64,000 nt of DNA from Streptomyces globisporus (GTDB taxonomy: Bacteria; Actinomycetota; Actinomycetes; Streptomycetales; Streptomycetaceae). Below are positions 53,224 to 62,122 of this stretch, one piece after another. The stretch lies in the NCBI GenBank assembly GCA_014649555.1, contig BMTG01000004.1, positions 1 to 64,000 on the forward strand, in the 5' to 3' direction. Positions within the stretch are counted from its first letter, which is position 1; the number at the start of each line of letters is the position of its first letter. A program made the translations under genes and the position numbers. The notes under the pieces are model-generated. The model did no database searches. It was not told where the DNA came from and worked only from the letters and a program-made list of their open reading frames with translations.

Positions 53224-53702
53224 TGGCACGGATAGCGCTGCGGGCGGTGGAGGACGCCGATCTGCCGCTGTTCTTCGCCTGGATGAGCGATCCGGACGCG
53301 ACCCGGGTCGCCGCGTTCACCGCGAAGGATCCCACCGACCGCGCCGCGTTCGACGCCCACTGGGCGCGGATCCGGTCCGGTTCCGGCGGGGTGGTGATGC
53401 GCACGGCGGTGGCCGACGGCGTCGTGGTGGGCCATGTCGGGGCGTACGGGGAGGCCGGCGACCGCCAGGTCACGTACTGGATCGACCGGGCGCACTGGGG
53501 CCGCGGACTGGCGACGGCCGCGCTGCGGGCGTTCCTCGCCGAGACGCCCACGCGCCCGCTGCACGCGCGGGCGGCGGCCGACAACCTCGGCTCGCGCCGG
53601 GTGCTGGAGAAGTGCGGCTTCGTGGTGACCGGCACGGACCGGGGGTTCGCCCAGGCCCGGAGTGAGGAGATCGACGAGGTGCTGGTGACGCTCCGCGCGT
53701 GA
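53223..53702 (+). CDS. GNAT-family N-acetyltransferase
   Basis: 159 residues. RimJ/RimL-like GNAT pattern: IALRAVEDADLPLFFAWMSDP at the N-terminus, VTYWIDRAHWGRGLATAALRAFL (acetyl-CoA loop) near 85 and AADNLGSRRVLEKCGFVVTG near 120. The ATG overlaps the IclR stop, so it depends on IclR translation. Substrate unknown. Confidence 0.9.
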   Translation: MARIALRAVEDADLPLFFAWMSDPDATRVAAFTAKDPTDRAAFDAHWARIRSGSGGVVMRTAVADGVVVGHVGAYGEAGDRQVTYWIDRAHWGRGLATAALRAFLAETPTRPLHARAAADNLGSRRVLEKCGFVVTGTDRGFAQARSEEIDEVLVTLRA

Positions 53703-53786
53703 CCTCTCGGGTTCTCCCCCGCGCGGCGGAGGCGGATCGTCGGCGGGCAGGACGTGCGGGGGCGGCCCGGGCGGAAGCCTGGTGGC

Positions 53787-54869
53787 ATGACAGCGAATCG
53801 GCTCATCGACACCGGCGCACCGTCCGAGGAGCACACCGGCACCGGCGCACCGACCGGGGAACCCCCGTACCGCGTCGGCCGCGCGCGCTCCGTGCTGCGG
53901 GTGGTCGCCATCGCGTCCTGCGTCCCGTACATCGGCCTCAAGACGGCCTGGATGGCGGGCAGTCGGCTCGGGATCCCCGACGGAAGTCCGCTGCTGGACG
54001 GCGGCCCCGCGCTGGCCGTCGCCAACGGGGCCACCGTGCTGATGGACGGTGGCGTCGTCGTCCTCGCGCTGCTGCTCACCCGGCCCTGGGGGCTGCGGGT
54101 GCCCGCCTGGCTGCTGGTGCTGCCGGTGTGGGTGGCGAGCGGTCTGCTGCTGCCGATCATGACGGCCTTCCCGGTGCAGCTGATCGTCCGGCTCCTGGGC
54201 GGTGGCGGCGGTCGGCCGGTCGGCGAGGGGAGTGCGGAGCCGTTCCTCGACCCGTGGGTCTTCGGTGTCGTCTACGGCGGCTTCATCGTCCAGGGCCTCG
54301 CCCTCGGCTCCCTCTTCGCGCTGTACGCCAGGGAGCGCTGGGGTCATCTGTGGCGGGGGCGGCTGCGCGATCTGCCGGAGACTGCGACCGCGCCCGCCCT
54401 GCGCTCGACCGCCGTCGCCGCCGCGTCGGCCGCCCTGGTCCCCGGCGTCACCCACCTGCTGTGGGCCACCGGTTCGACCGCCGGGCTGGAGGCGGGCCGG
54501 GCGGCGGACCGCACCAGCGACTTCCACGTCCTCGAAACCGTCAGCCTGCTCTTCGTCGTGGCGACCGCCGCCGGGGTGCTGCTGCTCGCCTTCCGGCGCA
54601 CCGGCCGCCTCTCCCTGCGGCTGCCGCTCGTCCTCGCATGGTGCGGTTCGGCGCACATGGCCTGCTGGGGCGGGTGGATGAGCCTCGCCGGGCTGCTGGG
54701 CGCGGGCGAGGCGGCGGCCCGGCCCACGGCGGCGACGATGGTGACCTACGCTGTCCAGATGCTGGCCGGGGCGCTCGTCGTGACGCTGGGCGCGTACTTC
54801 TTCGCGGAGCGCGCGGCGGCTTCCGCGCTGTCCGCCCGCGGCGCGCTCGACGAGAGCCGGGGGTCGTGA
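53787..54869 (+). CDS. Multi-pass membrane protein upstream of a two-component system
   Basis: 360 residues with about eight predicted helices, starting at about residue 32 (VLRVVAIASCVPYIGLKTAWM) and ending near 345 (LVVTLGAYFFAE). No transporter or enzyme motif is recognised. Its stop overlaps the histidine kinase GTG (GTGA), so the three genes form one translationally coupled unit. It may be a sensor accessory or a target. ATG 53787 is used; longer starts lack a ribosome site. Confidence 0.78.
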   Translation: MTANRLIDTGAPSEEHTGTGAPTGEPPYRVGRARSVLRVVAIASCVPYIGLKTAWMAGSRLGIPDGSPLLDGGPALAVANGATVLMDGGVVVLALLLTRPWGLRVPAWLLVLPVWVASGLLLPIMTAFPVQLIVRLLGGGGGRPVGEGSAEPFLDPWVFGVVYGGFIVQGLALGSLFALYARERWGHLWRGRLRDLPETATAPALRSTAVAAASAALVPGVTHLLWATGSTAGLEAGRAADRTSDFHVLETVSLLFVVATAAGVLLLAFRRTGRLSLRLPLVLAWCGSAHMACWGGWMSLAGLLGAGEAAARPTAATMVTYAVQMLAGALVVTLGAYFFAERAAASALSARGALDESRGS

Positions 54870-56179
54870 AGCTTCTCGCCGCGCTGTTCGGGCGGCGGGC
54901 GCGGCTGCGCTGGCTGCATCTGATCATCGGCGGCGCGCTGCTGATGCCGTATTTCCTGGTCGGCACGGTCCTGGTCGGCATGGCGGGCGGCGGGGAACCG
55001 GTCTTCTCCTCCGTGCCCGCGCAGTTGATCGCCTTCGGCCTCGCCCTGCCGATGGCGGCGGTGACCGGCTTCTTCGCCCTCGTCCGGCCGCTGTCCGTGG
55101 CCGCCGCCCGTGCCCTGTGCGGGGTCCCGCCCGCCCTGCTGGCCGACGGGCCCGCCCGGACCCGGCAGGCCCGCGTGCGTACCGCCGGCTGGTACACCCT
55201 GCATCTGGCGCTCGGCGGGATCATCAGCGGGGCGACGCTGGCGCTGCCGCCGTTCGCGGTCGCGGTGCTGGCCCTGCCGTTCTCCGCGGGGCTGCGCGAG
55301 ACCTGGCTGCTGGACGGGCCCGCGGCCCTGCGGGAGCCCTGGGCCGTGGCCCTCGCGCCGTTCGCGGGGCTCGCGATGCTGATGGCGCTGGCGCTGGCCG
55401 CCGCCGTGGCCGGGGAGGTGCTGGCCCGGCGGGCTCCGATGCTGCTGGGGCCGACGCCCGAGGACCGGCTGGCCGCCGCCGAGCGCCGCGCGGCGGATCT
55501 GGCGGTGCGCAACCGGCTCGCCCGGGAGCTGCACGACTCGGTGGGGCACGCGCTGAGCGCGGTGACGCTTCAGGCGGGGGCGGCGCGCCGGGTCCTGGAC
55601 CGGGACCCGGAGTTCGTCCGCGAGGCGCTGACCGCCATCGAGGAGACGACGCGGCGCACGGTCGGCGAGCTGGACTCGGTGCTGGGGCTGCTGCGGCAGG
55701 ACACGGAGCCGGACGAGGAGGGCGCGTCGTACGGGCCGGGTCTGGACGCGCTCGGCGGGCTGCTGGCGCAGTGCGGGGTGCCGGTGGCGTACGAGCGGGA
55801 GGGCGATCCGGAGGACCCGGGCGTGGTGGACCCGGTGGTCGCGCGGGAGGCGTACCGGATCGTCCAGGAGGGGCTGAGCAACGCCCTGCGGCACGGCGGG
55901 GGCGACGCGGCCTCCCCGGTGCGGCTGCTGATCGCGGTACGGGAACGGGAGAGGGAGCTGGAGATCGTGATGGAGAATCCGCTGGGCGGGCGCCCGGCCG
56001 TGGCACGGCCCGGGGGCGGTCGCGGGCTGCGTGGCATCGCGGAGCGGGCCGTCCTGCTGGGCGGCCGGACCGAGGCAGGACCGTACGACGGCGGCTGGCG
56101 GCTCACCGCCCGGCTGCCGCTGGCGATGCCGGGAACAGGTGCGACGGGAACGGCCGACCGGGCGGAGGGGCGGCGATGA
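54866..56179 (+). CDS. Two-component sensor histidine kinase (NarL-type HisKA_3)
   Basis: 437 residues. Four or more membrane helices fill residues 15-190. The phospho-acceptor is His223 in ARELHDSVGHALSAVTLQAG. The ATPase lobe shows IVQEGLSNALRHGGG (N box) and GGGRGLRGIAERAVLLGG (G box). It has no large external sensing domain, so it probably senses the membrane. GTG overlaps the previous stop and its own stop overlaps the regulator ATG. Signal unknown. Confidence 0.93.
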   Translation: MKLLAALFGRRARLRWLHLIIGGALLMPYFLVGTVLVGMAGGGEPVFSSVPAQLIAFGLALPMAAVTGFFALVRPLSVAAARALCGVPPALLADGPARTRQARVRTAGWYTLHLALGGIISGATLALPPFAVAVLALPFSAGLRETWLLDGPAALREPWAVALAPFAGLAMLMALALAAAVAGEVLARRAPMLLGPTPEDRLAAAERRAADLAVRNRLARELHDSVGHALSAVTLQAGAARRVLDRDPEFVREALTAIEETTRRTVGELDSVLGLLRQDTEPDEEGASYGPGLDALGGLLAQCGVPVAYEREGDPEDPGVVDPVVAREAYRIVQEGLSNALRHGGGDAASPVRLLIAVRERERELEIVMENPLGGRPAVARPGGGRGLRGIAERAVLLGGRTEAGPYDGGWRLTARLPLAMPGTGATGTADRAEGRR

Positions 56180-56838
56180 GCGGGGCTCCGGTGCGGGTGG
56201 TGCTCGCGGACGACGAGCGGATGGTGCGTACGGCGCTGCGGGTGATCCTGGACGCCGAGGAGGGCATCGAGGTCGTCGGGGAGGCGACCACCGGCGCGGA
56301 GGCCGTCTCCGTGGTGCGGGAGCTGCGGCCCGATGTGGTGCTGATGGACGTGAGGATGCCGGAGATCGACGGCATCCGGGCCACCGAGCAGATCCTCGCC
56401 ACGCTGGAGGACCCGCCGAGGGTCGTCGTCGTGACGACCTTCGAGAACGACGCGTACGTGTACGACGCCCTGCACGCCGGGGCGGCCGGGTTCCTGCTGA
56501 AGCGGGCGGCGGCGGAGGAGCTGGTGCAGGCGGTGCGCCTGGTGGCGTGCGGCGACTCGCTCCTCTACCCGGCGGCGGTGCGCACGCTGGCCGCCGAGCA
56601 CGCGGCGCGGCAGCCGGCCAGGGCCCCGGCGTGGGTGGCGCGGCTGACCGACCGGGAGGCGGACGTGCTGCGGCTGATGGCGGCGGGGCTGACCAACGCG
56701 GAGATCGCGGGCCGGCTCTCGGTGGGCCCGGCGACGGCGAAGACGCATGTGGCGGCGGTTCTGGCGAAGACCGGGGCCCGGGACCGCACCCAGGCGGTCA
56801 TCGCGGCGTACGAGTCCGGTTTCATCACCCCGGGCTGA
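56176..56838 (+). CDS. LuxR/NarL-family response regulator
   Basis: 220 residues. The receiver domain has acidic residues in VVLADDERMVRTAL, the phospho-acceptor Asp58 in VVLMDVRMPEIDG and a lysine in GFLLKRA. The C-terminal LuxR helix-turn-helix is LTDREADVLRLMAAGLTNAEIAGRLSVGPATAKTHVAAVLAKTG (about 155-198). It is the partner of the coupled kinase. Targets are unknown. Confidence 0.95.
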   Translation: MSGAPVRVVLADDERMVRTALRVILDAEEGIEVVGEATTGAEAVSVVRELRPDVVLMDVRMPEIDGIRATEQILATLEDPPRVVVVTTFENDAYVYDALHAGAAGFLLKRAAAEELVQAVRLVACGDSLLYPAAVRTLAAEHAARQPARAPAWVARLTDREADVLRLMAAGLTNAEIAGRLSVGPATAKTHVAAVLAKTGARDRTQAVIAAYESGFITPG

Positions 56839-56928
56839 GCGTCACAGCGGGGCGGGCCGGGTGAGAAAAGGGTGAGAAGCGGCACGATCGGGAACGGCCG
56901 GAGCGAGCCCGCTCGTCCCTCCAGCGGG

Positions 56929-58380
56929 ATGAACAAGACAATCAGGCGCGCTTCGGTCTTCTGCCTGCTCATGGTGCTCGCCCTGCTGGTGCGGGCGACC
57001 TGGGTGCAGGGCTACGAGGCCAAGGCGCTCGCAGACGACGAGCACAACCGGCGGAACACCATCGCGCAGTACGCGCAGCCGCTCGGGGACATCATCGTGG
57101 CCGGTTCGCCGGTCACCGGATCGAAGGGGACCAGTGGTGGCGACCTCCGGTACAAGAGGACCTACACGCAGGGGGAGCTGTACGCGGCCGTCACCGGCTA
57201 CAGCTCGCAGGCGTACGGGGCGACCCAGCTCGAAGGCATCCACAGCGACGTCCTGGACGGCACGGACGACCGGCTGAAGAACCCGAAGGACCTGATCACC
57301 GGCGGGCAGGCGAAGCCGGGCAACGTCCTCACCACCATCGACCCGGGCGTCCAGAAGGCGGCGTACGAGGCGCTCGGCGACGACAAGGGCGCGGCGGTGG
57401 CGATCGACCCGAAGACCGGCCGGATCCTCGGCATGGTCTCGACGCCCTCGTACGACCCGTCGAAGATCAGCGGGACGACGGACGGCGACGCCTGGCAGAA
57501 GCTCCTGGACGATCCGGACAAGCCGCTGGTCAACCGGGCGCTGCGGCAGCCGCTGGCGCCGGGGTCCACGTTCAAGCTGGTGGTCGCGGCGGCCGCGCTG
57601 GAGAGCGGGCTCTACGGCTCGGTCGACGAGCGCACCGACAGCCCCGACCCGTACACCCTGCCCGGCACCAGCACGGTCCTGCGCAACGAGAACGCGTCCG
57701 CCCCCTGCGAGAACGCGACCCTGCGCACCGCGCTCCAGTACTCCTGCAACAACGTCTTCGCGAAGGCCGCGGCCGACCTCGGGCAGGACAAGGTCAAGGA
57801 GATGGCGGACGCGTTCGGCTTCGACACCGAGAAGCTGGACGTCCCGGTGCGGGCGGCGAAGAGCGTGTATCCGACGGACATGGACAAGGCGCAGACGGCC
57901 CTGACCGGGATCGGCCAGTTCGAGGTCACCGCGACCCCGCTCCAGATGGCGATGGTCACCTCGGCGCTGGCCAACGGCGGTGAGCTGGCCGCGCCGCACA
58001 TGGTCTCGTCGGTGACCGACGGGGACGGCTCGGTGCTGGAGGAGATCGAGGACGGCGACACGCAGCGCGTGGTGGAGGAGAAGACCGCCGAGCAGCTCCG
58101 CAGTGCGATGGTGACCGTGGTCGAGGAGGGCACCGGCACCAACGCCAAGATCGCCGGGGCCGAGGTCGGCGGGAAGACGGGCACCGCGCAGAACGGCGTG
58201 GACAACAGCAACACCCCGTACGCCTGGTTCACCTCGTACGCGAAGGACGACAGCAGCGGCAAGGAGGTCGCGGTCGCGGTGATCGTCGAGGACTCCGGCT
58301 CGGCGCGCTCCGAGGTCAGCGGCAACGGACTGGCCGCACCGATCGCGCAGAAGATGATGAAGGCGGCGCTGGAGAGGTGA
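56929..58380 (+). CDS. Penicillin-binding protein (transpeptidase, class B type)
   Basis: 483 residues. One N-terminal helix (VFCLLMVLALLVRATWVQ, about 9-26) anchors the protein; the rest is outside. A short dimerisation-like region leads to the transpeptidase domain with the three active-site motifs: Ser213 in PGSTFK, Ser272 in YSCNN and Lys416 in GGKTGTAQ. Streptomyces has several of these FtsI/PbpA-like proteins for septation and sporulation. The S. coelicolor gene at this place, as recalled, is SCO1875. The ATG at 56929 gives the correct N-terminus. Confidence 0.93.
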   Translation: MNKTIRRASVFCLLMVLALLVRATWVQGYEAKALADDEHNRRNTIAQYAQPLGDIIVAGSPVTGSKGTSGGDLRYKRTYTQGELYAAVTGYSSQAYGATQLEGIHSDVLDGTDDRLKNPKDLITGGQAKPGNVLTTIDPGVQKAAYEALGDDKGAAVAIDPKTGRILGMVSTPSYDPSKISGTTDGDAWQKLLDDPDKPLVNRALRQPLAPGSTFKLVVAAAALESGLYGSVDERTDSPDPYTLPGTSTVLRNENASAPCENATLRTALQYSCNNVFAKAAADLGQDKVKEMADAFGFDTEKLDVPVRAAKSVYPTDMDKAQTALTGIGQFEVTATPLQMAMVTSALANGGELAAPHMVSSVTDGDGSVLEEIEDGDTQRVVEEKTAEQLRSAMVTVVEEGTGTNAKIAGAEVGGKTGTAQNGVDNSNTPYAWFTSYAKDDSSGKEVAVAVIVEDSGSARSEVSGNGLAAPIAQKMMKAALER

Positions 58381-58402
58381 ACGAGCCCCCGGAACCTCCG
58401 AC

Positions 58403-58421
58403 TTAGGCTACCCTTACCTCA
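58403..58421 (+). promoter_or_regulatory. Iron-box-like site (DmdR/IdeR type)
   Basis: TTAGGCTACCCTTACCTCA keeps 15 of 19 positions of the actinobacterial iron box as I recall it (TTAGGTTAGSCTSACCTAA), including the TTAGG and ACCT half-sites. It lies 74 bases upstream of the hydrolase ATG, where it may overlap a promoter. Iron-replete repression would be expected if it is functional. Confidence 0.55.
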
Positions 58422-58422
58422 C

Positions 58423-58452
58423 TTGGCGCCCCGGACGGTCCCGGGGCGCCAA
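58423..58452 (+). terminator. Hairpin immediately after the iron-box-like site
   Basis: Perfect 12-bp inverted repeat (58423-58434 with 58441-58452), 6-base loop. It may terminate the penicillin-binding protein mRNA or form a 5' leader hairpin of the hydrolase mRNA. Confidence 0.7.
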
Positions 58453-58453
58453 C

Positions 58454-58477
58454 GTGCCGATGTGCCGATGTGCCGAC
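58454..58477 (+). repeat. Three tandem 8-base repeats
   Basis: GTGCCGAT, GTGCCGAT and GTGCCGAC follow each other without spacers just before the GGGAGG ribosome site of the hydrolase gene. Probably slippage-prone leader sequence. Confidence 0.7.
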
Positions 58478-58494
58478 GTGTGGGAGGTACGGGG

Positions 58495-59052
58495 ATGGCT
58501 CCGGCGAGGCACGGAACGGGGCGCGACGCCGATACCCCCGCCCACAGCCAGGGCGAGGCGGGCCGGGCCCGTACTCGCGAGGGGCGTGAGCTGTACTGCC
58601 AGTGGCTGCCGGGCCCCGCCGGCCCTGACCGGGCCCGGCCGACCGTGGTCTTCGAGGGCGGGCTCGCCGCGGGCCGCTCCTCCTGGGCGGGCGCCCGGGC
58701 CGCACTGGCCGATGTGGCGCCGACGGTGGTGTACGACCGCAGCGGTCTCGGCCGCAGCCCGGCCGCCCCGGCCGGGGTGTCGCGCCGGCTGCACACGCTC
58801 GCGGAAGATCTCGGGGACCTGCTCGACCACCTCGAACGCGTGGGCCCCGGCGGCCCGTTCCTCCTGGTCGGCCACAGCTGGGGCGGGCCGCTGGTGCGGC
58901 TGGCGGCCGCCGCGCAGCCCGCGCGGGTGGCGGGCCTGGTGCTCGTCGACCCGACCGACGAGTCCTGCGATCTGCTGTTCCAGCCCGCGCTGCGGCGGGC
59001 CGAGCGGATCGGACAGGTGGTGAGGCGGCCGGCGGTCGGCGCCGACAACTGA
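58495..59052 (+). CDS. C-terminally truncated alpha/beta hydrolase
   Basis: 185 residues; related hydrolases are about 270-300. Present are the oxyanion region VVFEGGLAAGRSSWAGA near residue 50, the middle segment VVYDRSGLGRS near 75 and the nucleophile elbow LLVGHSWGGPLVRLA near 120. The chain then ends soon after LVLVDPTDESCDLLF, before the region that should hold the catalytic histidine. The tail RRPAVGADN looks non-homologous. The ATG has GGGAGG 8 bases upstream. It is probably inactive, or recently truncated. Confidence 0.75.
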   Translation: MAPARHGTGRDADTPAHSQGEAGRARTREGRELYCQWLPGPAGPDRARPTVVFEGGLAAGRSSWAGARAALADVAPTVVYDRSGLGRSPAAPAGVSRRLHTLAEDLGDLLDHLERVGPGGPFLLVGHSWGGPLVRLAAAAQPARVAGLVLVDPTDESCDLLFQPALRRAERIGQVVRRPAVGADN

Positions 59053-59103
59053 CGCGCGCGCCGCACACTGACACAGCGCCGCAGACGCAGGGCCGGCCGA
59101 CCG

Positions 59104-60258
59104 CTACCGCGCCCCGCCCGCGAACGGGATCTCCGCCCCGCCGACCGCAGGCACCGAGCCCTCGGGGTGCACCCAGAGCCCCGCCTCGGCCAGCCGGGGC
59201 AGCACGCCCTCGCCGAACCAGTACGCCTCCTCCAGGTGCGGGTAGCCGGAGAGCACGAACTCCTCGATGCCCAGGGCGTGATACTCCCGGATGCGGTCCG
59301 CCACCTCCGTATGGCTGCCGACCAGAGCCGTGCCCGCGCCGCCCCGGACCAGGCCGATGCCCGCCCACAGGTTCGGGTGGATCTCCAGACCGTCCCGGCC
59401 GCCCCCGTGCAGCTCCAGCATCCGCCGCTGGCCCTCCGACTCGCTGCGACGCAGCCCCTCCTGGACCGCCCGCACGGTCGCCGGGTCGAAGCCCGCGAGC
59501 AGCCGGTCCGCCTCCGCCCACGCCGCCTCGGAGGTGTCGCGGGTGATCACGTGCAGCCGGATGCCGAACCGTACGGTACGGCCCTGTTCGGCGGCGAGGG
59601 ACCGGACCCCGGCGATCTTCTCCGCGACCTGGGCGGGCGGCTCGCCCCAGGTGAGGTAGACGTCCGCGTGGCGGGCCGCGACGCCTGCGGCGGCCGGGGA
59701 GGAGCCGCCGAAGTAGATCTCGGGCACGGGGTCGGGGAGCTGGGTGAGCCGGGCCTGCTCGACGTGCAGGTGCTCGCCCTTGAGGTCGACGGTCTTGCCG
59801 TCCCACAACTGCCGGACGATCTCCAGGAATTCGCCGGTGCGGGCGTAGCGGGCGTCCTTGTCGAGGAAGTCCCCGTACGCGCGCTGCTCATGGCTCTCGC
59901 CGCCGGTGACGACGTTCAGCAGCAGCCGTCCGTCGCTCTGCCGCTGGAAGGTGGAGGCCATCTGGGCGGCGAGGGTCGGCGAGACGAAGCCGGGGCGGAA
60001 GGCGACGAGGAACTTCAGCCGCTCGGTGTGCTGGCTGACCATCGCGGTGGTCAGCCAGGCGTCCTCGCACCAGGCCCCGGTCGGGGTGAGCGCCCCGGTG
60101 AAGCCCAGGTCCTCGGCGGCGCGGGCGATCTGGGCGAGGTAGCGGACCGTCGGCGGACGGTCGCCGCCGGCCGCCGTGACCGGGGTGCCGTGGCCGCCGC
60201 CGACGACATGGCGGCTGTCGCCGTTGGTGGGCAGGAACCAGTGGAAGGTCAGGGACAT
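59104..60258 (-). CDS. ssuD: FMNH2-dependent alkanesulfonate monooxygenase
   Basis: 384 residues of the luciferase-like (LLM) TIM barrel. SLTFHWFLPTNGDSRHV at the N-terminus, LKFLVAFRPGFVSPTLAAQMASTF near 82 and LLNVVTGGESHEQRAYGD near 113 are SsuD hallmarks. It uses reduced flavin and oxygen to release sulfite from alkanesulfonates. It is the last gene of a minus-strand sulfur run with an FMN reductase and two SfnB/DszC-like proteins. ATG with GGAGAG nearby. Confidence 0.9.
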   Translation of the reverse strand: MSLTFHWFLPTNGDSRHVVGGGHGTPVTAAGGDRPPTVRYLAQIARAAEDLGFTGALTPTGAWCEDAWLTTAMVSQHTERLKFLVAFRPGFVSPTLAAQMASTFQRQSDGRLLLNVVTGGESHEQRAYGDFLDKDARYARTGEFLEIVRQLWDGKTVDLKGEHLHVEQARLTQLPDPVPEIYFGGSSPAAAGVAARHADVYLTWGEPPAQVAEKIAGVRSLAAEQGRTVRFGIRLHVITRDTSEAAWAEADRLLAGFDPATVRAVQEGLRRSESEGQRRMLELHGGGRDGLEIHPNLWAGIGLVRGGAGTALVGSHTEVADRIREYHALGIEEFVLSGYPHLEEAYWFGEGVLPRLAEAGLWVHPEGSVPAVGGAEIPFAGGAR

Positions 60259-60281
60259 CGTCTCTCCGAAGGGGTGGTGAG

Positions 60282-61502
60282 TCAGAGCAGGCCGTGGCGG
60301 GGCGGGCGGGTGCCGTTCAGCACGTACCGGCCGAGGTGCTGGATCTTCCAGCGCGCCGGGTCGTGCAGCGTGTGGGTGCGGGCGTCACGCCAGTGCCGGT
60401 GCAGGTTGAGGCCGTCGAGGGCGGCGCGCGTCCCGGACACCTCGAACAGCGCGTCGGCGATCTCCAGCGCCGCGCTCCCCGCGTACGCCTTCGCCGCCGC
60501 GACCGCGATCGACGCCTCGGCCGCGCTGTCGTCGTCGAGGCCGGCACGTGCGGTGTCCACGGCCCGCGCGGCGGTGGCGAGCAGGGCGTCGGCGGCCCGG
60601 TGGCGCAGGGCCAGTTCGCCGAAGCGCTGGATGAGGAGGGGGTCCTCGGCGGCGGTCCCGTACCCGCTCTCGAACCAGGGCCGGCTCCGGACCCGTACGA
60701 ATTCGGCCGCCTCGGCCAGCGCGCCCGCCGCGATCCCAGCGTCGATGGCGGCGTGCAGCAACTGGGCCAGCGCACCGTGGAGTTGGGGGCCGGTGAAGGT
60801 GAGGTGGTGCGGGACGACGTGGGCCGCGGGGACGACGACGTCCGCCAGTTCGACCGTGCCGCTCGCCGTGGTCCGCTGGCCCATGCCGTCCCAGTCGTCG
60901 GTGACGGTGAGGCCGGGCGCGTCGGCGGGGACGTACGCGACATGGAGCAGGTCGTCCTCGGCGCGGGCGAGGACGGGGATCCAGTCGGCGAAGAGGGCGC
61001 CGGTGGAGTAGTTCTTGACCCCGGTGAGGAGGTACGAGCCGGCTCCGGCGTCTGCCGCCACCAGGCGGGTGCGGATGTCCTGGAGGTGCTTGGTCCCGGC
61101 CTCGGACTGGGCGTTGCCGAAGCGGCGGCCGGCCAGCACCTCGGCGAAGAAGAAGGCCCGCTGCTCCGGACTGCCCAGCTGCCGCAGGACGTTGACGTAC
61201 GCGAAGTGGCTCTGCGGGATCTGCGCCAGGCTGGCGTCGGCGGAGGCGAGCAGCCGGAAGACCTCGGCGAGGGTGACGGCTGAGACGTCGGCCCCGCCGT
61301 GCTCGGCGGGGACGGTGACGGCGAGGAGGCCGGTGGCGGTGAGCCGGTCGAGTTCGGCGCGGGGCAGTTCGCGGCGGGCGTCCCGTCCACAGGCGCCCGG
61401 GCGGAATTCCTCGGCGAGTTCGGCGGCGGTGCGCAGCGCCTCGGCGTCGTCGCGGATCACCCGCGCGGTGAGGGGAGGTCGTCGTCGGGTCGGCGCGGTC
61501 AC
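60282..61502 (-). CDS. SfnB/DszC-like acyl-CoA-dehydrogenase-fold flavoprotein
   Basis: 406 residues. The fold shows AVTVPAEHGGADVSAVTLAEV near 60, FGNAQSEAGTKH near 125 and GVKNYSTGALFADWIPVLA near 155, and ends RTHTLHDPARWKIQHLGRYVLNG. This group includes SfnB and the sulfur-oxidising DszC/SoxC monooxygenases rather than CoA dehydrogenases; a CoA-binding catalytic Glu is not evident. It lies 23 bases upstream of ssuD. The GTG has GGAGG about 8 bases upstream. It probably oxidises a sulfur compound with reduced flavin. Confidence 0.86.
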   Translation of the reverse strand: MTAPTRRRPPLTARVIRDDAEALRTAAELAEEFRPGACGRDARRELPRAELDRLTATGLLAVTVPAEHGGADVSAVTLAEVFRLLASADASLAQIPQSHFAYVNVLRQLGSPEQRAFFFAEVLAGRRFGNAQSEAGTKHLQDIRTRLVAADAGAGSYLLTGVKNYSTGALFADWIPVLARAEDDLLHVAYVPADAPGLTVTDDWDGMGQRTTASGTVELADVVVPAAHVVPHHLTFTGPQLHGALAQLLHAAIDAGIAAGALAEAAEFVRVRSRPWFESGYGTAAEDPLLIQRFGELALRHRAADALLATAARAVDTARAGLDDDSAAEASIAVAAAKAYAGSAALEIADALFEVSGTRAALDGLNLHRHWRDARTHTLHDPARWKIQHLGRYVLNGTRPPRHGLL

Positions 61503-61543
61503 GGGCCTGCCTCCAGAAGGTCCAGAAGGGGTACGGGTCGGGG

Positions 61544-62101
61544 TCAGCGGGCGGCAGGAACAGGGGCGGTCCGGTGGTCCAGGGCCGCGGCGAACTGGGC
61601 GACCACCTGGTCGAGCGGGGCGGCGGAGGCCGGGTCGAGGACCACTCCCCCGTCGTCGCCGGTCGTGATGTGCCGGTCGAGGACGAACCAGCCCGGGACG
61701 ATGTGGGCCGCGCCCATCGAGGAGAGCACCGGGCGCAGCGCGTAATCGAGGGCGAGGACATGGGCGGTGGTGCCGCCGGTCGCCAGCGGGAGGACGGTCT
61801 TGCCGGTCAGGGCGTACTGGGGCAGCAGGTCCAGCAGCGTCTTCAGCAACCCGGAGTAGGCGGCCTTGTAGACGGGGGTGCCGATGACGATGCCGTCGGC
61901 GCGGGCGAACAGCTCGGTGGCGCGGACGATCTCGGGGTGCGCGAAGTCCGCGCCGAGCAGGGCCTCGGCGGGCAGGGTGCGGACGTCGAGCGGTATCACC
62001 TCGTGGCCCTGGGCGGCCAGGTCGGCATCGAGGTGGCGGAGCAGGCGGGCGGTGCGGGAGGTGGCGGAGGGACTGCCGGAGACGGAGAGGACGGTGGCCA
62101 T
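61544..62101 (-). CDS. ssuE: NADPH-dependent FMN reductase (SsuE-type)
   Basis: 185 residues of flavodoxin-like fold. VLSVSGSPSATSRTARLL at the N-terminus is the flavin phosphate loop and GTPVYKAAYSGLLKTLLDLLP near 77-97 is the second conserved block. It should provide reduced FMN to SsuD, SfnG and the SfnB-like proteins. The ATG has GAGG 6 bases upstream. A strong hairpin separates it from the upstream gene, though all lie on one strand. Confidence 0.9.
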   Translation of the reverse strand: MATVLSVSGSPSATSRTARLLRHLDADLAAQGHEVIPLDVRTLPAEALLGADFAHPEIVRATELFARADGIVIGTPVYKAAYSGLLKTLLDLLPQYALTGKTVLPLATGGTTAHVLALDYALRPVLSSMGAAHIVPGWFVLDRHITTGDDGGVVLDPASAAPLDQVVAQFAAALDHRTAPVPAAR

Positions 62102-62122
62102 GGGGACCTCGTTTCTGGGGGT

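Noticed and set aside
58454..58477. Possible start of a CRISPR-like array
   Set aside because: Units are only 8 bases, have no spacers and occur three times; there is no array or cas gene in the window.
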